Positions 21,384 to 33,782 of a stretch of 64,000 nt of DNA are shown piece after piece. Position 1 is the stretch's first letter. Every line of letters starts with the position of its first letter. Under the pieces are notes generated by a model. That model was given only the letters and a program-made list of their open reading frames with translations. It did not search any database and was not told where the DNA came from. The translations under genes and the position numbers were made by a program. This DNA comes from Embiotoca jacksoni (lineage: Eukaryota > Chordata > Actinopteri > Embiotocidae), in assembly GCA_022577435.1 (NCBI GenBank), contig JAKOON010000104.1:267780-331779 (forward strand), written 5' to 3'.

Positions 21384-24300
21384 CTTTATTAATCACCAAG
21401 GGGACATTTGTTTGCTACAGCAGCATTTATAGATACAGGAAAGAAATCAAATAACTAAACAATATTAAATATAAAAATGCACAGTATATACAATAAAAAC
21501 AATAAAATAAAATAGAATAATTAAATTAAAACTAACTAAACAATAGTGCGAAGTTTTTTAAACAAACAAGAAAAACAGACAACAGTGTTGTTGTTGTGTG
21601 ATGGATTTTGCCAGAGGTGAGTACAGTCTTATTGCAGTGAGCAGGAATGATCTCCTGCATCAGGAATGATCTCCTGTATCAGTAATGATCTCCTGTATCT
21701 GGAATGATCTCCTGTATCTGGAATGATCTCCTGTATCAGGAATGATCTCCTGCATCAGGAATGATCTCCTGTATCAGGAATGATCTCCTGTATCTGTCCT
21801 TGTGACAGAAGCTGGAGGAGTCTTTTGGAGAATGTCCTCCTCTGTCCCTGCAGCAAGTGGTGGAGAGGGTGGTCAGGATTATCCAAGATGGATAATAGTT
21901 GCCTCAGCGTCCTCCTCTCCACCACCTTTTCCAGACTGTCCAGTTTGCAGCCAATGATGGAGCCGGCCTTCTTAACCAGTTTGTTAAGTCTGTTCGTGTC
22001 GCCGGTCCCAATGCTGCTCCCCCACCTCCCCTCTCCCTCCCCCCCCTCCCCCTCTCCCCTCCAGCAGACTACTAGAAGTACAGTTCACTGGCCACAACAG
22101 ATGGTAGAACATCTCCAACATCTTGCTGCACACATTGAAGGATCGAAGTTTCCTCAAGAAAAAGAGTCGACTCATCCCCTTCTTGTAGACAGCGTTGATG
22201 TTGGTCTTCCAGTTCAGTCTGTTGTCATGGAGACACCAGGTACTTGTACTCCTCCACCATGTCCACCTCCTCTCCCAGAACTCTCAGCGGTTGTGGAGCC
22301 GTCGTCTTCCTTCTGAAGTCGACCACCATCTCTCTGGTCTTGGCCATGTTCAGAAGGAGGTGATTTCTACCAGCCCACTCCACAAAGTCCTCCACTACTG
22401 CCCTGTACTCATCCTCCCGTCCGTCCCTTATACACCGTCCACTGACTCCTCCTCCCGTCCATCCCTTATACACCGTCCACTGACTCCTCCTCCCGTCCAT
22501 CTCTTATACACCGTCCACTGACTCCTCCTCCCGTCCATCTCTTATACACCGTCCACTGACTCCTCCTCCCGTCCATCTCTTATACACCGTTCACTGCAGA
22601 GTCATCAGAGAACTTCTGCAGATGTCTTGACTCTGAGTTGTACTGGAAGTCAGTTGTGTAGAAGGTGAACAGGAAGGAGACAGAACAGTTCCCTGTGGAG
22701 CTCCAGTACCACTGACCACCGTATCAGACAGCACACTGCCCAGACGGACAAACTGTGGTCTGCCTGTCAGGTAGTCAGTGATCCAGGAGACGGTGGACGC
22801 GTCCACCCTCCACCACCTGCAGCTTCTCACTCAGCAGCAGTGGTTGGATGGTGTTGAATGCACTGGAGAAATCAAAGAAAGTGATTCTCACAGAGTCACC
22901 GGTTCCATCCAGGTGAGACTGAGCTCGTTGCAGCAGGTAGATGATGGCATCGTCCACTCCCACATGAGGCTGGTACGCAAATTGCAGAAGGTCCAGTGAA
23001 GATTTCACCAGCGGCCTGAGGTGGGCCAAGACCAGCCTCTCCAGCACCTTCATCACGAGATGTGAGGGCAACCGGTCGGTCGTCGTTGAGGCCAGATGGA
23101 GTCGTCTTCTTGGGGACTGGAACCAGACAGGACGTCTTCCACAGCGCCGGGACCTCCTCCTGCTTCAGGCTCAGGTTGAAGAGGTGTTGTAGGACCTCAG
23201 CCAGCTGGACGGCGCAGGTCTTCAGGACCCCGGGCTGATGCCGTCAGGTCTTCAGGACCCCGGGGCTGATGCCGTCAGGCCCTGCAGCCTTGCGCTGGTG
23301 GAGGGGGGTCATGGCGTCGATGGTGGAAGAGCCCTTTGGAGTTGAGGATTCTGTGTCCATGCAGCTCACCAGGGGGGACAGAAAGGGGAGGGGAGAAGGC
23401 AGCAGAGGTGTTTGGGAGGTGTGAGGTGTGGAGGAGACAGATGAGGGCGGTGAACTAAACCTGTTGAAGAAACAGTTTAGCTCATTGTTCCTCTCCAGGT
23501 TCCCCCTGGTTGTTCCTCTCCAGGTTCCCCCTGGTTGTTCCTCTCCAGGTTCCCCCTGCTTGTTCCTCTCCAGGTTCCACCTGCTTGTTCCTCTCCAGGT
23601 TCCCTCTGCTTGTTCCTCTCCAGGTTCCCCCTGGTTGTTCCTCTCCAGGTTCCCCCTGGTTGTTCCTCTCCAGGTTCCACCTGGTTGTTCCTCTCCAGGT
23701 TCCCCCTGCTTGTTCCTCTCCAGGTTCCACCTGGTTGTTCCTCTCCAGGTTCCCCCTGCTTGTTCCTCTCCAGGTTCCCCCTGGTTGTTCCTCTCTCCCC
23801 TTGAACACAGTAATCTCCTTCATACCGGTCATCACCTCCTTCACGTTGTTCTGCTGGAGTTTGGCCTCCAGCTTCCTCCTGTAGGAGTCCTTGCACTCCC
23901 TCATCTTCTCCTTCAGGTTGTGCTGCACTCTCCTGAGCTCCTCCCTGTCCCCAGACCTGAAGGCTGCTTTCTTCTTATTAAGAAGAACTTTCAGGTCACT
24001 GGTGATCCAGGGCTTGTTGTTGGGGAAGCATTTTACAGTCCAGGATGGTACGGTGGAGTGTTCACAGAATTTGATGTATTCTGTGATACAGTCCGTCCTG
24101 CTGTTGATGTCCTCCCCATGTGGTCCACACAGCACATCCCAGTCCGTGGACTCAAAGCAGTCCTGCAGGGCGTCTTTAGCCTCCTGTGTCCACCTCCTCA
24201 CAGTCCTGATGGTTACAGGCTGCCTCTGCACCAGAGGAACATGCTTTGGTGTCAGCAGGACCAGGTTGTGGTCTGATCTACCAAGGGGGGGGGGCAGTAG

Positions 24301-27300
24301 TACTGTATGCATCCATGGCATTAGCATACAGTAGGTCCAGAGTTTTATTGTTCCGGGTGGGGCAGTTCACATACTGGTGCAAAGTTGGCAGTACTTTATC
24401 CAGACTGGTTAAAGTCTCCAGTAACTGACAAAAATGCACCGGGATGCTGAGTCTGAAGTTTAGACACAGTGGAGTGGATGGTGTCCACTGCTGCCTCTAC
24501 GTCAGCTGATGGAGGAACATACACAGCGATAACAATGGTGGACGAGAACTCCCTCGGTAAATAATAAGGACGCATCCCCACGGCTAGAAGTTCAATGTCC
24601 GGGCTACAGAAACGTTCCTTCACACACACATGGTCGGGATTACACCACCTCTCGTTCACATAGACTTCAATCCCTCCACCTTTCTTCTTGCTGCTCTGCA
24701 CAACGTCTCCGTCCCCCTGAACAGTCCTGAAGCCGGGTACGGCCGCGCTGTGGTCCGGGAGATGTGAGTGCAGCCATGTCTCGGTGAAACACATGATGCT
24801 GCACTCCCGGTACTCTCTCTGGGTCTTTACCAGCGCCGAGCTCATCCGTCTTGTTGGCCAACGACCTCACGTTCCCCGTTAAGATCTCCGGTACCGCTGG
24901 TTTATATTTCCTCCTCTTCGCCTTCAGTTGAGCTCCAGCTTTGTAACCCCGACGTCTTCTCCAAAGTTCGTCTGGGATTTCAGGCCTCGCTGCGGGCAGC
25001 AGCAGTAGAGGTCTACTCAGCGTGATCAGCTGATCACGAGAGTAAACAATGGCCCCGGTCCACTGTGCGTAGCTCTCCGTTACAAAGAGGGAAAAAAGTA
25101 GAAGAGCCACCAGAAAAGTGGAAAAGTTACGGTCCATTGTCTGACCGTCACTTAACACACGTGAAAGAAAAAAATCAACTCCGAAGAGGAGAAAGAAAGA
25201 AAAATACTTAAAACACACTCGAGGGGGGGGCTGCTGTAACAGGCTGCCACTAGCATGGCGCCATCTTACGTACGACAGATCTTATAGAACCACATCATCC
25301 TGATAGATCTAATAGAACCACATCATCCTGACAGATCTTATCGAACCACATCATCCTGATAAATCTAATAGAACCACATCATCCTGACAGATCTTATCGA
25401 ACCACATCATCCTGACAGATCTTATAGAACCACATCATCCTGACAGATCTTATAGAACCACATCATCCTGACAGATCTTATAGAACCACATCATCCTGAC
25501 AGATCTTATAGAACCACATCATCCTGATAGATCTTACAGAACCACATCATCCTGACAGATCTTATAGAACCACATCATCCTGATAGATCTTATAGAACCA
25601 CATCATCCTGACAGATCTTATGGAACCACATCATCCTGATAGATCTTATGGAACCACATCATCCTGATAGATCTAATAGAACCACATCATCCTGACAGAT
25701 CTTATAGAACCACATCATCCTGATAGATCTTATAGAACCACATCATCCTGACAGATCTTATGGAACCACATCATCCTGATAGATCTAATAGAACCACATC
25801 ATCCTGACAGATCTTACAGAACCACATCATCCTGATAGATCTTATAGAACCACATCATCCTGACAGATCTTATGGAACCACATCATCCTGATAGATCTTA
25901 TGGAACCACATCATCCTGATAGATCTAATAGAACCACATCATCCTGACAGATCTTATAGAACCACATCATCCTGATAGATCTTATAGAACCACATCATCC
26001 TGACAGATCTTATGGAACCACATCATCCTGACAGATCTTACAGAACCACATCATCCCGACAGAGATCTTCTCTCAGCCTACTTGTGGTTCCCAGAGTTTC
26101 CACCAGCAGGATGTAAATCAGAGTTTCAGTTTTCAGGCTCCCAGTTTGTGTTCAGGAGCAGAAACCTTCTCGAGCTTTAAGGTTCCACTCAAAACGTTCC
26201 TTTTTGATAAAGTTTATAGTTGAGCTGCTCAGGTGAACCAGGAAGTATTTGAAGCTTCAGCGTCAGCGAGGACTCGTTGTATGAAGACTCGGAGGATAAA
26301 GACAGGTCTACTCATCTCCCCCAAATGGAGGTTTTCTCTGTACCCACTTCCACTTCCTACCTCACTGTCTTTTGAGTTTCATGCTGTGACAGTTACTCAT
26401 CCGGTACAATTAAACATTGTTGTCCTCTACCGTCCTCCAGGTCCTTTGGGAGATTTCTTGGACGAATTAGACGTCCTCCTGTCAAACGTCCCAGACAATG
26501 GTCCTCCACTTGTCCTTCTGGGTGACTTTAACATCCAGACTGAGAAGTCATCTGACCTTGTGCTCTTCCTGTCTTCCTTTGCTGTCTCCCTCAGTCCTTC
26601 TCCTCCTCCTCACAAAGGTTGGAACCACCTGGACTATATTTCACCAGAAACTGCTCCACATCTAACCTCACTGTAACTCCACTTCATGTCTCCGACCACT
26701 TCTTTATCTCTGACTCTCTCTAACTGACAACCTGACCACATCAACAGACTCTGGACCTGTCAGTCACAACATTCACTCCCTCTCTCCCTCCTCTCTCCCC
26801 CTCTCTCCCTCCCCCTCTCTCCCTCCTCTCTGGCCTCCTCCTCTCTTCCTCTCGGGCCTCCTCCTCTCTCCCTCCCTCCACCCCCTCCTCATCTCCCTCC
26901 TCTCTCCCTCCTCCTATCTCCCTCCTCATCTCTCCCTCCTCTCTCCCTCCTCCTCTCTCCCTCCTCATCTCACCCTCCTTCTCTCCGTCCTCTCTGGCCT
27001 CCTGTCTACCCCCTCCTCTCCCTCCTCCTCTTTCCCTCCTCCTCTCTGGCCTCCTCTCTCCCTCCTCTCTGGCCTCCTCCTCTCTCTCCTCATCTCCCTC
27101 CTCATCTCCCCCCTCCTCTCTCTCCTCCTCTCCCTCCTCCTCTCCCTCTCTCCCTCATCTCCCTCCTCTCTCCCTCCTCCTCTCACTCCTCCTCCTCTCT
27201 CCCTCCTCTCTCCCTCCTCTCTCCTTCCTTTTCTCTCCATCTCATCAACTCTTCTCTGTCAACGGTCTGTTTCCTGAACTCTCTGAAGGAGAGAGTGAAC

Positions 27301-30300
27301 CCTCTCCTGAAGAAACCTCCCTCAACCCGTCTGAAGTAAACAACTACAGACCGTCTCTCTTATTCCACTTCTTTCTAAAACTCTGGAGCGAGCTATCTTT
27401 AACCAACTCTCCTCCTATCTCCACCATAATAACCTTCTTGACCACCAGTCTGGTTTCAACAGACCACTCAACAGAGACGGTCCTCCTTCTGTCTCTGAGC
27501 AGCTTCACACTGCTAGAGCAGCCTCTCTGTCCTCTGTCCTGATCCTTCTAGACCTTCTGCTGCATTTGACACAGTGAACCACCAGATCCTTCTTTCCTCC
27601 TTCAGGACCTCGGTGTCTCTCTGCTCTCTCCCTGTTCTCATCCTACCTCAACGACCTCACCTACCGGGTAACTTGGAGAGGATCTGTGTCTGAACCTTGT
27701 CCTCTCACTACTGGTGTCCCTCAAGGCTCCGTCCCGGGTCCCCTCCTCTTTTCTCTACACCGACTCTCTCGGCTCTGTCGTTCACTCGCATGTCTTTTCC
27801 TACCACAGCTATGCTGATGACACCCAACTGATCCTCTCTTTTCCAGATCTGAAACACAGGTAGCAGCATGAATCTCTGTCTGTCTGACTGACATCTCTCA
27901 GTGGATGTCCTCACACCACCTGGAAATCAACCTCCACAAGACCGAACTGCTCTTCCTTCCAGAGAAAGACTCTCCCACCCTCGACCTGACTACGACCTTC
28001 AACAACTCTGTTATCCCGACCCTGACTGATAAGAACCTCGGAGACACTCCACAGTCAACTCTCTCTTACTGCCAACATCACTGCAACAACACGTTCCTGT
28101 AGATACATGCTGCACAACATCAGGAGAATACGTCCTCTTCTCACTCAGAAGGAGGCGCAGGTTCTGGTCCAGGTTCTGGTCTAGGCTCTGGTCCAGGTTC
28201 TGGTCATCTCACATCTAGACTCCTGTAACTCCCTCCTGGCAGGTCTACCTGTTCGTACCATCTGACCTCTGCAGCTCATCCAGAATGCAGCAGCTCAACT
28301 TTAACCTCCTAGATTCACTCACACTTCTCCTCCTCCTCCTCCTCCTCCTCTTCCTCCTTTACCTTGAACAGTAGAACTTTAGTATCTTAAAATAGAACTT
28401 ACTGATAGAACTTTGTAGTTTGGCCTTCTGGAAGAAATTGTATTTTCTTGATTCCTGTTGTTCTGGTTTTGTACCCTCATGGTTGAAATGAACTTATTGT
28501 AAGTCTTTTTGGATAAAAGAGTCAGATAAATAAAATGTAATGTAATGAAATGTAATGTCGTACCTGCAGCGTGGCGGCAGCGCTCGACTTCTGGAAAATC
28601 TTCTTCCGACAGCAGCAGCAGATCCCAGCAGGGATTCCCAGCAGGAGGAGCAGAGCCATCAGAGGGTTCCCCGGGGACTCATGGTGGTCTGCAGGGGACA
28701 CAGAGAAGGACACTTGTGATCCACGAACCCACCTAAATCTACAGCACCGCCCACTTCTGGATTAAGCCCCGCCTCCTCCAAGTAGGATACGGGCGGTGTA
28801 CTCGCTCGTCCCTACTTTCAGGAAGAGAGATAAAGACAACAGTCGAAGTTGTTTCAGAGGAAGATGAAACAGTCCTCGAAGCTCTGAAACGTCTTGAACG
28901 ACCTGTCAATCGACACGAGTCCCTGCACTTTAAAGGACAGCACTGCTGCTGTGTGAGGATGTCCTCTGACACAGAGTATCAATCAATCATGTATCAATCA
29001 ATACAATCTGGTATCAAAAGAAATAAAACCATTATTTATGTCTGAGAGACATCTGAGAGAGTTGAGGACAGCAGCTGTTGGACACTCATCATTACCAGGA
29101 GGACAGACAGGGGGACAGACAAAGGGACAGACAGGAGGACAGACAAAGGGACAGACAGGAGGACAGACATGGGGACAAACAGGAAGTGTCTCAGTAGACG
29201 TGTCCCACCTGTCAGGTCCATCCTGGTGATGGACACCATGCGGTCCCTGCGGTCTCTTAGCGTGTAGCGTCCCTCGTCGCTGTGGTTCACGTGTCGGATC
29301 TCGATGTTCATGGAGTGCGTGTCCACGCGGTCCCAGTAGTCCGGCAGGTCCTGGGACACCCGAGCACCATCATGCACCTGCAGGACACACCGCTGTTGGA
29401 GCGTCACTCAGGACCGCAGCTGTGTTTCTACTAACACGTATGTACATCCACGACACGCTAGCAGCTGGCATGTTCCAGAAACAGGAAACATACGAAACAC
29501 ACGGAACACAGTCAGGCAGTGAACAACTTTCACTCCACCAGCCCCTCCACTTCCACCAGCCCCTCCACCTCCACCAGCCCCTCCACCAGCCACTCCACTT
29601 CCACCAGCCCCTCCACCTCCATCAGCCCCTCCACTTCCACCAGCCCCTCCACCTCCACCAGCCCCTCCACCTCCACAGCCCCACCAGCCCCTCCACCTCC
29701 ACCAGCCCCACCACCTCCACCAGCCCCAACACTTCCACCAGCCCCTCCACCTCCACCGGCCCCACTACCTCCACAGCCCCACCACCTCCACCAGCCCCTC
29801 CACCTCCACCAGCCCCTCCTCCTCCACCAGCCCCAACACTTCCACCAGCCTCTCCACTTCCACCAGCCCCTCCACCTCCACAGCCCCACCACCTCCACCA
29901 GCCCTTCCACCTCCATCTCACCAGAGTGACGTTGGCAGCCTCCCCAGAGAAGGAGAGGCCGGCCGATGCCGGGTCGATGCCCTCCAGAGAGATGTAGAGA
30001 CTCTCTCCTGCGACACACTTCACGTAGTTATGTCTGGCTGGAGGGCAGAGACACAGAGGGACAGTGAGGATGGAGACATCATTCAATCCCGTGGCAATGT
30101 TACAGTCTGACACAATCACAGCCAATCAGAGACCTGAGGAGGTGGACTGTGATTGGTTGTTGTTTCTGTCAGTTAGCAGTGAGGAACACAGATCTATCCG
30201 ACATGATGTCTCTGTGACGTGTTAGCTTCGGGTTCACCCCGACACCAGCTGCTTTCCATCTGATGTATGTTTAGTTCACAGACAACCAAATGTGGGTTAA

Positions 30301-33300
30301 TGCTGCTGTTTGTCAGGATAACCAGGCGGTGGCGCTAACGAGTGTTGCAGGATGAAGTGACCCTCCAGCTGTAAGACAGTCATGATAAAAACAGGAAGGT
30401 TTCCTCAGCTTTCTGCTGGTGCTGCTTGGCCTTCATCTCTCCAGTGGACACACTCCGGGTGAGTCCTTCAACGTTCCGCTGCATTCAGCATTTATCACTC
30501 CAACTTTGTTTGGAGTTAGTTTGAATTTTCAGGTTCAATGTAGAGTGTGTAGGACTGTGAGCCGCGGCTAACTCACGTGTGACAGCCACTTTGATGGCGG
30601 ACAACTCCTTGTCCCAGAAGTCTCTCTGGACATACGTCCCCTGGTCCTCATATGTCACCTGACAGAAACACAGACCACATTAGAACCACAGGTCCAACTG
30701 GAAGGAGAACCCTCAAACCTCGGACACAGGGCTGTGATTACCTTGTCGATGTACCAGCGCCGGTTGCTGCCGGTGCCGGACACCCTTCCTTTGGTCATCC
30801 TGAGAGGACAGAACCACAGACACATGATAACACGTGCAACAACCCTGGGAGCAGCACACAGCTTGCCTCCATCACCCTCCTGTCCACAAACAGGTGAGCC
30901 GGACACTGGGACACAGGCCCGTCCCATAGCATGTGCGACGTTCAAAAGTGTTCAGTCCTAATTTTGTTGACTTGATTCGGTCAGTGTTCCTTGATTTTTG
31001 AGCTTCAAAAAGGTAAAAAGATTTGAATGGTGTCTTCTTTTGTCAGTTGTGTGTTTAATGTTAGTGCTTTGTTCTGCAGCTGACAAGCTGCTCACAATCT
31101 ACTGACACGCTGCTGACATGCTGCTCACAGTCTACTGACACGCTGCTGACACGCTGCTCAGTCTGCTGACACGCTGCTGACATGCTGCTCAGTCTGCTGA
31201 CACGCTGCTGACATGCTGCTGACAGTCTACTGACACGCTGCTGACACGCTGCTCAGTCTGCTGACACGCTGCTGACAGTCTACTGACACGCTGCTGACAC
31301 GCTGCTCAGTCTGCTGACACGCTGCTGACATGCTGCTCAGTCTACTGACATGCTGCAGACACGCTGCTGACAGTCTACTGACACGCTGCTGACACGCTGC
31401 TCAGTCTACTGACACGCTGCTGACATGCTGCTCACAGTCGACTGACACACTGCTGACACGCTGCTCACAGTCTACTGACACGCTGCTGACATGCTGCTCA
31501 CAGTCTACTGACACGCTGCTGACAGTCTACTGACACGCTGCTGACACGCTGCTCAGTCGACTGACACGCTGCTGAAAGTCTACTAACACTGCTGACAGTC
31601 TACTGACATGCTGCTGACACGTTCCTCAGTCTACTGACACGCTGCTGAAAGTCTACTGACACGCTGCTGACAGTCTACTGACACGCTGCTGACAGTCTAC
31701 TGACACGCTGCTGACACGCTCCTCAGTCTACTGACACGCTGCTAAAAGTCTGCTGGCACGGTGCTGAAATGCTGCACATAGTCTATTGACACGCTGCCGA
31801 CACGCTGCTGAAAGTCTACTGACACGCTGCTGACAGTCTACTGACATGCTGCTGACACGCTCCTCACAGTCTACTGACACGCTGATGACACGCTGCTGAA
31901 AGTCTACTGACACGCTGCCAACACGCTACTGATACGCTCCTCACAGTATACTGACACGCTGCTCACAGTCTACTGACACGCTGCTGACCAGCTAATGACA
32001 GTCAACCGACACGCTGCTGAAAGTCTACTGACCCGCTTCTGACACGCTGCTCACAGTCCACTGGCACGCTGCTGAAAGTCTACTGACATGCTGCCGATAC
32101 GCTGCTGACAGGCTACTGACAGGCTACTCACACGCTGCCAACATGCTGCCGACACGCTGCTGACACGATGCTCACAGTATACTGACACATTGCTCACAGT
32201 CTACTGACATGCTGCTGACCAGTTAATGACATTCAACCGACATGCTGCTGAAAGTCTACTGACATGTTGCTGGCACGTTGCTGACACGCTGCTGACAGTC
32301 TACTGACATGCTGCTGACACGCTTCTGAAAGTCTACTGACACGCTGCTGACAGTCTACTAACGTATACTGCTGACATGCTGCCGACAGTCTACTCACATT
32401 CTACCGACACGCCGCTGAAAGTCTACTGACACGCTGCTGACATGCTGCTCACAGTCTACTGACACGCTGCTGAAAGTCTACTGACACGCTGCTGACATGC
32501 TGCTCACAGTCTACTGACACGCTGCCGACAGTCTACTGACACGCTGCTGACACGCTGCTCAGTCTACTGACGCTGCCGACACGCTGCTGAAAGTCTAGTG
32601 ACACGCTGCTGACAGTCTAGTGACACGCTGCTGAAAGTCTACTGACACGCTGCTCACAGTCTACTGACACTGCTGACAGGCTACTGACACACTGCTGACA
32701 CGATGCTCACAGTCTACTGACACGCTGCTGACACGCTGCTCACAGTCTACTGACACACTGCTGACAAGCTAATGACAGTCAACCGACACGCTGCTGACAG
32801 TCTACTAACATATATTGCTGACACGCTGCTGACAGTCTACTGACACGCTGCTGACACGCTCCTCAGAGTCTACTGACACGCTGATGACACGCTGCTGAAA
32901 GTCTACTGACACGCTCCTCACAGTCTACTGACACGCTGCTGACCAGCTAATGACAGTCAACCGACACGCTGCTGAAAGTCTACTGACCCGCTTCTGACAC
33001 GCTGCTCACAGTCTACTGACACGCTGCCGACACACTGCTGACAGTCTACTGACACGCTGCTGACACGCTCCTCACAGTCTACTGACACGCTGCTGAAAGT
33101 CTAGTGACACGCTGCTGACAGTCTAGTGACACGCTGCTGAAAGTCTACTGACACGCTGCTCACAGTCTACTGACACGCTGCTGACACGCTGCTCACGGTC
33201 TACTGACACACTGCTGACAAGCTAGCTAATGACAGTCAACCGACACGCTGCTGAAAGTCTACTGATACGCTGCTGGCATGTTGTTGACACGCTGCCAGCA

Positions 33301-33735
33301 GTCTACTAACATACTGCTGACATGCTAATGACAGTCAACTGACACGCTGCTGGCAGGTTGCTGATAGTCTAATAAAACGCTGCTGACATGCTGCTGACAG
33401 TCTACTAACGCGCGCTGCTGAAAGTCACTGACATGCTGCTGACAGTCAACTGACACGCTGCCAATCTCGAATGGCAGCGATCAGCTCAGACACACCGCAG
33501 CCAGATCCAGTGGAAAACAGGCCTGAGTGGTTCTGACCTGAGTTTGCCCTTCTCCCAGAAAGGGTAGGTCTGACCGGGGTCGTCAGTGGGGATGAACTCC
33601 AGCTTCTCTGCACTCTTGGGCAGGTAGATCTTCAACTGGTGACCGTGGGCCAGACGCTCGTTGATGTCATGGACAGCGTAGGACTCTGAGACAAAGACAC
33701 ACACACTGATGATACTCAAACACACACTGATGATA

Positions 33736-33782
<47 letters not shown>

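Larger units (their letters stand above)
21790..25137 (-). pseudogene. LINE ORF (endonuclease plus reverse transcriptase), broken
   Basis: The ATG at 25137 starts MDRNFSTFLVALLLFSLF. APE-type endonuclease motifs follow: GNVRSLANKTDEL, CFTETWLHSHLPD, VYVPPSADVEAA, GDFN (about 24425) and SDHNLVLL (about 24270). The linker KCFPNNKPWITSDLK is intact. Reverse transcriptase motifs: FAYQPHVGVDDAI, ITFFDFSSAFNTIQP, GAPQGTVLSP and FSDDS (about 22600) in place of the usual F/Y-ADD. The C-terminal part has SRLFFLRKLRSFNVCSKMLE. The frame is broken after GDFNQ, in the RT, and by tandem repeats at 23491-23798, 22400-22595 and 21643-21795, so no full ORF2 protein can be made. Confidence 0.88.
21383..25268 (-). 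mobile_element. LINE copy A, near full length, Jockey/CR1/L2-superfamily type
   Basis: The minus-strand order is 5' leader (about 25268), endonuclease, reverse transcriptase, 3' end and TAGA tail. The leader begins with AAGATGGCGCCATG (YY1-like AAGATGGCG) near 25262. The overall protein pattern is one I know from abundant fish LINEs of the Rex1/L2/CR1 group; the clade cannot be settled by eye. It sits in the 9.5-kb intron of the Ig-like gene, same orientation as that gene. Confidence 0.88.

Noticed and set aside
23428..24276. Plus-strand 282-codon open frame with a Pro/Leu repeat
   Set aside because: Antisense to the LINE endonuclease/linker region and its 25-bp repeat; LINE motifs are on the minus strand.
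29530..30018. Collagen-like or Gly/Trp-rich minus-strand protein
   Set aside because: It is the minisatellite read through; real exons 5 and 6 of the Ig-like gene end at splice sites on either side.
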